Assembly (NCBI RefSeq): GCF_004028275.1
Contig: NZ_CP035033.1
Span: forward strand, 2,476,501-2,540,500
Origin: Hydrogenovibrio thermophilus
GTDB lineage: Bacteria; Pseudomonadota; Gammaproteobacteria; Thiomicrospirales; Thiomicrospiraceae
DNA: 64,000 bases
Direction: 5' to 3'
Part shown: positions 58,208 to 64,000 of the stretch, piece by piece
Numbering within the stretch: position 1 is the first letter of the stretch
How the letters are laid out: every line of letters starts with the position of its first letter
Program-made: the position numbers and the translations under genes
The notes under the pieces: generated by a model
What the model saw: the letters and a program-made list of their open reading frames with translations, nothing else
Told to the model about the DNA's origin: nothing
Database searches by the model: none

Positions 58208-58768
58208 ATGATTCGACACAACCCCAGCGGCGATTTGCCGCAAATTCATCCATCCGCCTTTGTGGACCCGACCGCGATTCTGTGCGGTAAAATCGTCGTG
58301 GCCGAAAACGTTTTCATCGGCCCTTACGCCGTTATCCGCGCCGACGAAGTCAATGAACAAGGCCAGATGGATCCCATCGTCATCGGCGCCCACTCCAACA
58401 TTCAGGACGGCGTGGTCATTCACTCCAAAGCGGGGGCCGCCGTCACCATCGGGGAACGCACCTCCATCGCTCACCGCTCGATCATTCACGGCCCTTGCCA
58501 AATCGGTTCCGGCGTTTTCATCGGTTTCAACAGCGTGCTGTTCAATTGCGCCGTGGCCGACGAAGTGGTGGTGCGCCATAATTCCGTGGTTGACGGCTGC
58601 GACTTGCCGCACGGCTTCTATGTGCCGTCCACCGCACACATCGACCGTCACACTGATTTAAGCCTTTTCCCGGCCAAAACCGCTACACTGTCGGAGTTTT
58701 CCGAATCGGTCGTTCAGGCCAATAACCAATTGGTCAGCGGCTACAAAGCCATTCAAAACGAATTTTAA
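58208..58768 (+). CDS. Gamma-carbonic-anhydrase-like hexapeptide protein
   Basis: 186 residues with left-handed beta-helix repeats (PTAILCGKIVVAENVFIGPYAVIRAD, SNIQDGVVIHSKAGAAVTIGERTSIAHRSIIHGPCQIGSGVFIGFNSVLFNC). The His residues in VIHS and AHRSIIHG sit where gamma-carbonic anhydrases bind metal. Paralogs of this type occur in Zur regulons, where they may replace a zinc enzyme with one using another metal. It begins 3 bp after zur. Enzyme activity is not certain. Confidence 0.85.
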   Translation: MIRHNPSGDLPQIHPSAFVDPTAILCGKIVVAENVFIGPYAVIRADEVNEQGQMDPIVIGAHSNIQDGVVIHSKAGAAVTIGERTSIAHRSIIHGPCQIGSGVFIGFNSVLFNCAVADEVVVRHNSVVDGCDLPHGFYVPSTAHIDRHTDLSLFPAKTATLSEFSESVVQANNQLVSGYKAIQNEF

Positions 58769-58796
58769 ACACGGTTACCTTATCGAAGGAAATGAC

Positions 58797-59366
58797 ATGA
58801 CACTTCGCCCGCTCACGCTTCTAATCTGTGCCGTCCCCGGTCTGCTCGCGGCCAATGTTCAAGCCGAAACCCATGCCGCCCACGAACACGGCGTGGCCGA
58901 ACTCAATCTCGCCCAAGTGGAATCGGACATCCTATTGGAAATCAACAGCCCGGCGCATAATGTCTTCGGCTTTGAACATCCGCCGCATTCCGAAACGGAA
59001 AAAGACATGATCAAACAACGGCTTCAACAAATCAAAACCGAACCGCTGGTGACCTTTAATCCAGAAGCAAACTGTCAGCAACAGTCGGCGCTTATTGACA
59101 ACCCATTCCACGCCAAGCATGAGCATGAGCATGAGCATGAGCATGAGCATGAGCATGAGCATGAAAAGTCTGGCCACACCCATAAAGATGTCCACATCGA
59201 ATACACTTACCGTTGCCAAAATCCGCAGGCGCTGTCCTCCCTAGATTTGCAAAATCTTTTCCAACACTGGCCACAACTGGAAACGGTTCGCGCGCAATGG
59301 CTGCTCAGTGACCAGCAATCCGGCGGCACCTTATCGCGCAAGCAACCGAGCATTTCATTCAAATAA
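58797..59366 (+). CDS. DUF2796 (ZrgA-like) periplasmic zinc-binding protein
   Basis: 189 residues with a signal peptide (1-23). The DUF2796 core is THAAHEHGVAELNLAQVESDILLEINSPAHNVFGFEH, followed by a run of eight His-Glu pairs and KSGHTHKDVHIEYTYRCQNPQALSSLDL. Relatives in Vibrio (ZrgA) take part in zinc uptake. The His-Glu run should bind several zinc ions. It is followed by an ABC ATPase and permease in the same Zur-controlled operon, as in zrg loci. Confidence 0.9.
   Translation: MTLRPLTLLICAVPGLLAANVQAETHAAHEHGVAELNLAQVESDILLEINSPAHNVFGFEHPPHSETEKDMIKQRLQQIKTEPLVTFNPEANCQQQSALIDNPFHAKHEHEHEHEHEHEHEHEKSGHTHKDVHIEYTYRCQNPQALSSLDLQNLFQHWPQLETVRAQWLLSDQQSGGTLSRKQPSISFK
59118..59159 (+). repeat. 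Perfect hexanucleotide tandem repeat, seven CATGAG units
   Basis: Seven identical CATGAG units, then CATGAA, encode the His-Glu run. A six-base unit keeps the frame, so copy number can vary without breaking the gene. Confidence 0.95.
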
Positions 59367-59387
59367 CCGTCATCGAGTCGTTCCGCC

Positions 59388-60092
59388 ATGCATGCATCCG
59401 CCGTGATTGAAATCGAACAGCTTCGCTATCGCTGGCCCGGCCAAGTGCAAGACACTCTGAACCTGCCTGAACTCCATGTCCGACGTGGCGAACACCTGTT
59501 CATCAAAGGGCCGAGCGGCAGCGGCAAAACCACTTTACTGAATTTGCTGGCGGGCGTGTTCACCGCCCAAAGCGGGCATTTAAACGTGCTGGGCACCGAG
59601 CTGGCCAGTTTATCGGCCCTGCAACGCGACCGGTTTCGCGGCGACCATCTCGGCGTCATTTTCCAACAATTCAACTTGCTGCCCTATTTGACCACTCTGG
59701 ACAATATTCTGTTACCGCTGAGTTTTTCCAAACACCGCCGTCAACAGGAACCCGACCCGCAACACCAGGCGCAGGCCTGGTTAAAATTACTGCAACTGCC
59801 GGACAACATCCTGGCCCAGCCCGTCAACCGTCTCAGCATCGGCCAGCAACAGCGTGTCGCCATTGCCCGTGCATTGATGGGACGGCCGGAACTGATTATC
59901 GCCGACGAACCGACCTCCGCTTTGGACGCCGACAATCGCGACCGTTTCATTGACTGGCTGTTCGCCGCGGCAGAGCAATCCGGTGCCACGCTCGTATTCG
60001 TCAGCCACGACGCCCATTTGGCACAACACTTCCAACAGGAAATCGACCTGGCCCAACTCAATCAAGCCAGTGTTTCGGAGGCGGCGTCATGA
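59388..60092 (+). CDS. LolD/MacB-type ABC transporter ATPase
   Basis: 234 residues. Walker A is LFIKGPSGSGKTTLLNLLAG, the Q-loop is in LGVIFQQFNLLPYLTTLDNI, the signature is RLSIGQQQRVAIARALMG, Walker B is LIIADEPTSALD, and the switch His is in FVSHDAHLAQHF. The type matches ATPases of FtsX-like (type VII ABC) systems, with the permease encoded 4 bp overlapping downstream. Together with DUF2796 and Zur control it resembles the zrgBC part of zinc uptake loci. Confidence 0.93.
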   Translation: MHASAVIEIEQLRYRWPGQVQDTLNLPELHVRRGEHLFIKGPSGSGKTTLLNLLAGVFTAQSGHLNVLGTELASLSALQRDRFRGDHLGVIFQQFNLLPYLTTLDNILLPLSFSKHRRQQEPDPQHQAQAWLKLLQLPDNILAQPVNRLSIGQQQRVAIARALMGRPELIIADEPTSALDADNRDRFIDWLFAAAEQSGATLVFVSHDAHLAQHFQQEIDLAQLNQASVSEAAS

Positions 60093-61342
60093 CCTTGCTG
60101 TCTCTTGCCCTCAAAAGCGCCTGGAACCGCAAAGGCAGTTTATTGCTGGCAATGTTTTCCATCACCATCAGCGTGGTGTTGCTGCTCGGCGTGGACACCT
60201 TGCGCAAGGAAACCAAAAACAGTTTCCTCAACACCTTGTCGCAAACCGACCTGATTGTCGGCGCTCGCAGCGGCCCGGTGAACCTGCTGCTTTACAGCGT
60301 ATTCCACATCGGCAACGCCACCAACAACATCGACTACCAAACCTATTTAACACTCCAAAAGATGCCGGAGGTTGCCTGGGCCGTGCCCTTGTCGTTGGGC
60401 GATTCGCATCGCGGTTTTCGGGTCATCGGCACCTTGCCGAGCTTTTACCAACATTATCGTTACGGTGAGGAACAACCGCTCGCTTTCCAGAAAGGGCAGG
60501 CCTTCTCGGACTTATACGACGTGGTGCTCGGCGCGAAAGTCGCCCAGAAATACGGTTACCGACTCGGCGACCGCATCGTGTTGTCGCACGGCTTGTCTTC
60601 CGGACGCTTAGCGCCGCAGCACAACGACAAACCCTTTACCGTCAGCGGCATTCTTGCACCGACCGGCACGCCGGTAGACAACAGTTTACAAGTCTCGCTC
60701 GACGCCATCGAAGCCATCCACATCGACTGGCGTGGCGGCATGCAATCGCCGTTGAAGATATCCGCCGACCGGGCACGCAAGCTCATCGTGGAACCGGAAG
60801 CCATCACCGCAGTACTGGTCGGTTTGAAAAACAAACTCACCACTTTCAAAATGCAACGTCGTCTCAATGAATTTAAAGACGAACCGCTGCTGGCGATTCT
60901 GCCGGGCAGCACGCTGGCCAGCTTATGGCAAATCATGGCACCGTTTGAACGCGGATTGCTGGCAATTGCCAGCATGGTGTTGCTGGCAGGCCTGGTGGGA
61001 ATGCTGATTACCTTGCTCAGCACGCTCAAGGAACGTCAACATGAAATCGCCGTGCTACGCGCCATCGGCATTCACGGTTACGACGTGCTGCTGCTGTTCG
61101 CTTTCGAAGCGCTGTTCATCCTGATACTCGGCACCCTGTTTGGCATCGTATTGCTTTACGGCGGCCTGGCCTGGCTGGCGCCGTATCTGGCGGAGCATTA
61201 CGGTCTCTTTATCCAATTGCCTTGGCCCGACACCCAGCAATGGCTGTTTATCGGCTTGGCCTGGTTGCTGGGCGTGCTTATCAGCTTGATTCCGGGTATC
61301 ATGGCGTATCGAACCAGTTTAACCAAAGGACTCAGCCGTTGA
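60089..61342 (+). CDS. FtsX/MacB-like ABC permease
   Basis: 417 residues. The N-terminal helix (LLLAMFSITISVVLLLGVDTLR) is followed by a large periplasmic MacB-PCD-like domain (about 40-260). A C-terminal FtsX domain with three helices follows (LLAIASMVLLAGLVGMLITLLSTLKERQHEIAVLRAIGIHG, and LLFAFEALFILILGTLFGIVLLYGG). These proteins act by mechanotransmission rather than as a true channel, so it may release or load the ZrgA-like protein. It ends in TTGA, overlapping the next start. Confidence 0.92.
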   Translation: MTLLSLALKSAWNRKGSLLLAMFSITISVVLLLGVDTLRKETKNSFLNTLSQTDLIVGARSGPVNLLLYSVFHIGNATNNIDYQTYLTLQKMPEVAWAVPLSLGDSHRGFRVIGTLPSFYQHYRYGEEQPLAFQKGQAFSDLYDVVLGAKVAQKYGYRLGDRIVLSHGLSSGRLAPQHNDKPFTVSGILAPTGTPVDNSLQVSLDAIEAIHIDWRGGMQSPLKISADRARKLIVEPEAITAVLVGLKNKLTTFKMQRRLNEFKDEPLLAILPGSTLASLWQIMAPFERGLLAIASMVLLAGLVGMLITLLSTLKERQHEIAVLRAIGIHGYDVLLLFAFEALFILILGTLFGIVLLYGGLAWLAPYLAEHYGLFIQLPWPDTQQWLFIGLAWLLGVLISLIPGIMAYRTSLTKGLSR

Positions 61343-61920
61343 CGACTCAACCCGCGTGGCTCAAAGCCGTTATAACGATTGTTTTCCCCGCTTTTTTATG
61401 GGCGCTGGTCGCTTCGGTGGCCGTCGCCGAAGAACCTCGTAAAATCAAGTGGAGCGATTTGATTCCGGAAGGCTATGAACCGGAAAAACTGTTGCAGGCC
61501 TACGAAGACGACATCAACCGGCTCAACGATCTGCCAGACAACAGCCCGGAAGGCATAGCGATTTTAGAAAAACTGCAGGACGTCATCGCCAACTCCCCCG
61601 TGAATGAAAAACTGGATGGCCAAACCATTGCGCTGGCCGGCTTCATTGCCCCGCTAGCGATTAAAAACGGTACCGTCACCCGCTTTTTGTTTGTGCCTTA
61701 TTTCGGCGCCTGCATCCACGTTCCCGCCCCGCCGGTGAACCAGACCATTCTGGTTGACACTGCGCCGGGACAAGGAATCCAGCTGCATCAGGTGGATTTT
61801 CCATTTCTCGTCACCGGCAAGTTGACCTTGCAGCACACCCAAACCGACATCGGTTCGGCCGGCTATCATTTAATCGATGCCCACACCGAACAATACAAAG
61901 ACGAAGTCTGGCTGGAATAA
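61339..61920 (+). CDS. DUF3299 secreted protein
   Basis: 193 residues starting with TTG at 61339, which overlaps the permease stop and has AAGGA nine bases upstream. After a signal peptide (ending SVAVA-EE) come IKWSDLIPEGYEP and the DUF3299 core (LDGQTIALAGFIAPLAIKNGTVTRFLFVPYFGACIHVPAPPVNQTILVDTA). The conserved Cys and His in ACIHVPAPPVNQ suggest metal binding. It is routinely found beside DUF2796-ABC systems, so it is likely the last member of the zinc operon. An ATG start lies only far upstream. Confidence 0.85.
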   Translation: MTTQPAWLKAVITIVFPAFLWALVASVAVAEEPRKIKWSDLIPEGYEPEKLLQAYEDDINRLNDLPDNSPEGIAILEKLQDVIANSPVNEKLDGQTIALAGFIAPLAIKNGTVTRFLFVPYFGACIHVPAPPVNQTILVDTAPGQGIQLHQVDFPFLVTGKLTLQHTQTDIGSAGYHLIDAHTEQYKDEVWLE

Positions 61921-61937
61921 ATTCGGTTCCAAATGTT

Positions 61938-61963
61938 AAAAACGCCCAGGCCTGGGTGTTTTT
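61938..61963 (+). terminator. Terminator of the Zur operon built on CCAGGCCTGG
   Basis: AAAAAC-G-CCCAGGCCTGGG-T-GTTTTT is almost perfectly self-complementary over 26 bases, 18 bp after the DUF3299 stop. The core is an exact copy of the iterated palindrome. Confidence 0.8.
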
Positions 61964-62015
61964 GCGGAATTTTTGCTAAAATTGATTTTATTTCACACGC
62001 TTCGAATCCGCCTCT

Positions 62016-64000
62016 ATGCCCGCAACCGATAACCAGCCTTTGGCACAACAAAAATTGACGTCCCTGAAAGGCGTCGGCGATAAGTTGGCGGAAAAGCTCA
62101 ATCGCCTGGGACTGTTCGTGGTGCAGGACTTGTTATTCCACCTGCCGTTGCGTTATCAGGATAAAACCAAACTCACTCCCATCGCCAATCTGTTCATCGG
62201 CCAGGAAGCCTTGATTGAAGGGGAAATCATCAGCCACCACATGACGCAGAGCCGCAACAGCAGCCTGATCGTCAAACTGGTGGACGAAAGCAGCCAAACC
62301 CTAAGCTGCCGCTTCTTCCATTTCCACTACCGGCAAGCCCAGCAATTCAAACGCGGCCAAATACTGCGCGGTTACGGCGAAGTGCGCTCCGGTCCCAGTG
62401 GACTGGAAATGGTGCACCCGGCGTATCAGCTTTTCCCTCGCGATAACACGCCGCCGCTGGAACAAACCCTGACGCCGGTTTATCCGGTCACCGAAGGACT
62501 GGGGCAACCAACCCTGTTGAAACTGATTCAGCAGGCGCTGACGTTACTCAAGCAATATCCGTTGGCGGAAGCCTTGCCCCCGCATTTATTGGATGAACTG
62601 CAACTGCCGCCCATCAACGAATCCCTGTTGCAGCTGCATCAACCGCAACCGGAAGACGACCTGTTTCTGATCAAACAGTTCCAGCACCCGGCGCAAAAAC
62701 GCCTGATTCTGGAAGAATTGCTCACCAGCCAACTGAGCTTGCAACTGTTGCGGCAATCCGAAAAACAGCGCCAGGCACCGATCTTTCCACCCAGCCAAAT
62801 CGCCAACCAACTGCTGGCCTCTTTGCCGTTTGAGCTCACCGGTGCTCAACAACGGGTGCTGGATGAAATCCGTCAGGACGTCAATCAACCGCACCCCATG
62901 CAGCGCCTGGTGCAAGGGGACGTCGGCTCCGGCAAAACCGTCATTGCCGCGCTCGCCGCCATTCAAGCCGCCGACGCCGGTTACCAGGTGGCCATTATGG
63001 CCCCGACGGAAATTCTCGCGGAACAGCACCGCAACCATTTTCAGGAATGGCTGGAACCGCTCGGCATTCCGGTCGCCTGGCTTAACGGCCGCATGAAAGC
63101 CGCCGAAAAACGCTTTATGCTGGCGCAAATCGAATCCAACGAGGCCAAAGTAATCATCGGCACCCACGCCCTGTTTCAGGAAAGCGTCACCTTCAACCGA
63201 CTCGGGTTGGTCATCATCGACGAACAACACCGTTTCGGCGTGCACCAACGCTTGGCGTTGCACGATAAAAGCCAGCTTGACGACGACACCCATCCGCACC
63301 AGCTGATTATGACGGCCACGCCGATTCCACGCACCTTGGCGATGACCGCTTACGGCGACCTGGATTTGTCCATCATCGATGAACTGCCGCCCGGCCGCCA
63401 GCCCATCGACACCGCGGTATTGAACAATCAAAAGCGCTTTGAGGTGATGGAGCATCTGTATGCACAGTGCAAAGCCGGAGTGCAGGCCTACTGGGTCTGC
63501 CCGCTGATTGAAGAATCGGAATTACTGCACGCTCAGGCGGCGGAGGTCACCGCCCAACAATTCAAAGACCATTGGCCGGATTTACGCGTTGGCTTGATCC
63601 ACGGCCGTTTGAAAGGCGACGAAAAAGCCGAGATGATGGCGGCTTTCCAGAACCATGAATTGGATTTACTGGTCGCCACCACCGTGATTGAAGTGGGCGT
63701 CAATGTGCCGAATGCCAGCTTGATGATTATCGAAAACGCCGAGCGACTCGGTCTGGCGCAGTTGCACCAGTTACGCGGACGCGTAGGCCGGGGACACAAA
63801 AAAAGCCACTGTGTGCTGTTGTACCAGGCCCCACTGGGCGAAACCGGCAAAGCGCGCCTCAACATCATGCGCGACACCAACGACGGTTTCCGCATTGCGG
63901 AAGAAGACTTGAAATTACGCGGCCCGGGCGAAATTCTCGGCACTCGACAAACCGGCGGCCTGCAATTTAGAATAGCCGACTTGAAGCGGGATCAGGAATG
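62016..64000 (+). CDS. recG: ATP-dependent DNA helicase RecG (3' end cut by window)
   Basis: 661 codons from ATG at 62016, open to the window end. The N-terminal wedge begins LTSLKGVGDKLAEKLNRLGL. Helicase motifs follow: LVQGDVGSGKTVIAALAAIQ (I), APTEILAEQH (Ia), VIIDEQHRFGV (II, DEQH), MTATPIPRTLAMTAYGDL (III), ATTVIEVGVNVPNA (V), LHQLRGRVGRG (VI). RecG reverses stalled replication forks and branch-migrates Holliday junctions. The C-terminal 30-40 residues lie beyond the window. It is not beside spoT here. Confidence 0.97.
   Translation, partial: MPATDNQPLAQQKLTSLKGVGDKLAEKLNRLGLFVVQDLLFHLPLRYQDKTKLTPIANLFIGQEALIEGEIISHHMTQSRNSSLIVKLVDESSQTLSCRFFHFHYRQAQQFKRGQILRGYGEVRSGPSGLEMVHPAYQLFPRDNTPPLEQTLTPVYPVTEGLGQPTLLKLIQQALTLLKQYPLAEALPPHLLDELQLPPINESLLQLHQPQPEDDLFLIKQFQHPAQKRLILEELLTSQLSLQLLRQSEKQRQAPIFPPSQIANQLLASLPFELTGAQQRVLDEIRQDVNQPHPMQRLVQGDVGSGKTVIAALAAIQAADAGYQVAIMAPTEILAEQHRNHFQEWLEPLGIPVAWLNGRMKAAEKRFMLAQIESNEAKVIIGTHALFQESVTFNRLGLVIIDEQHRFGVHQRLALHDKSQLDDDTHPHQLIMTATPIPRTLAMTAYGDLDLSIIDELPPGRQPIDTAVLNNQKRFEVMEHLYAQCKAGVQAYWVCPLIEESELLHAQAAEVTAQQFKDHWPDLRVGLIHGRLKGDEKAEMMAAFQNHELDLLVATTVIEVGVNVPNASLMIIENAERLGLAQLHQLRGRVGRGHKKSHCVLLYQAPLGETGKARLNIMRDTNDGFRIAEEDLKLRGPGEILGTRQTGGLQFRIADLKRDQE

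Noticed and set aside
59118-59165. CATGAG tandem repeats as a CRISPR array
   Set aside because: Six-base units without spacers, in frame inside a secreted zinc-binding protein.
62586-63455. 289-codon minus-strand frame inside recG
   Set aside because: It lies opposite conserved RecG helicase motifs, and the translation resembles nothing.

Overview
The window looks like part of a gammaproteobacterial chromosome, most like the Thiomicrospira/Hydrogenovibrio/Thiomicrorhabdus group of sulfur oxidisers. The grounds are gene order and content: aroK-aroB, rpoZ-spoT, luxS beside mtnN, rpoH, purT, recG, a thiosulfate-dehydrogenase-like cytochrome and a Kdo8N pathway. No 16S rRNA or other marker is present, so the genus is an inference.

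Bases 1 to about 17,050 are visibly AT-richer than the rest and read as an integrated island. Almost every gene lies on the minus strand. Most belong to copper handling: a CopZ-like Fe-S metallochaperone, a Cys-rich secreted protein, a PcoA/CopA-type multicopper oxidase, CopB, a lipoprotein cytochrome c, a CueO-like oxidase, SHOCT and DUF302 proteins, a Cu+ P-type ATPase and a Met/His-rich periplasmic protein. Further left are an APC permease, a DsbA-like protein, a beta-propeller and a cut-off cytochrome c. The right end holds a tyrosine recombinase, an excisionase-like gene and a divergent XRE regulator, next to a tRNA-Phe/tRNA-Leu/tRNA-Leu operon. An IS256 remnant and a broken small gene lie inside the island.

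From 17.7 to 28 kb there is a light-response and membrane-lipid cluster. Two divergent operons share a long inverted-repeat operator: MFS/NTF2-like/SDR on one side, and FAD oxidase/DUF1365/cyclopropane-synthase-like methyltransferase/DUF3833/chalcone-isomerase-like/photolyase/MerR (LitR-like) on the other. A short LOV blue-light receptor closes the cluster. A 160-bp MITE sits directly in front of the next gene, a TsdA-like diheme cytochrome.

From 29 to 49 kb the genes are mostly housekeeping: Bax-like lysozyme, luxS-mtnN, a GGDEF protein with a decayed EAL domain, purT, an orphan FliS-like gene behind a sigma-54 promoter, rpoH behind a CIRCE operator, aroK-aroB, gmk, the Kdo8N set kdnA-kdnB-kdsB-waaA, rpoZ-spoT and a soluble tandem-Cache protein.

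From 49 to 64 kb metal handling dominates again, this time native. A Mn/Fe/Zn-type ABC importer has one permease fused to a DtxR-like domain. A Zur-box-controlled operon carries a COG0523 GTPase, Zur, a gamma-carbonic-anhydrase-like protein, a DUF2796 (ZrgA-like) protein, an ABC ATPase and permease, and DUF3299. Between these two sets lie ridA, an ammonium transporter fused to GGDEF, and a histidine phosphatase. The window ends inside recG.

Across the whole window the 10-bp palindrome CCAGGCCTGG occurs about 15 times exactly, with 8 copies one base off. This is far above chance, and it behaves like a highly iterated palindrome.
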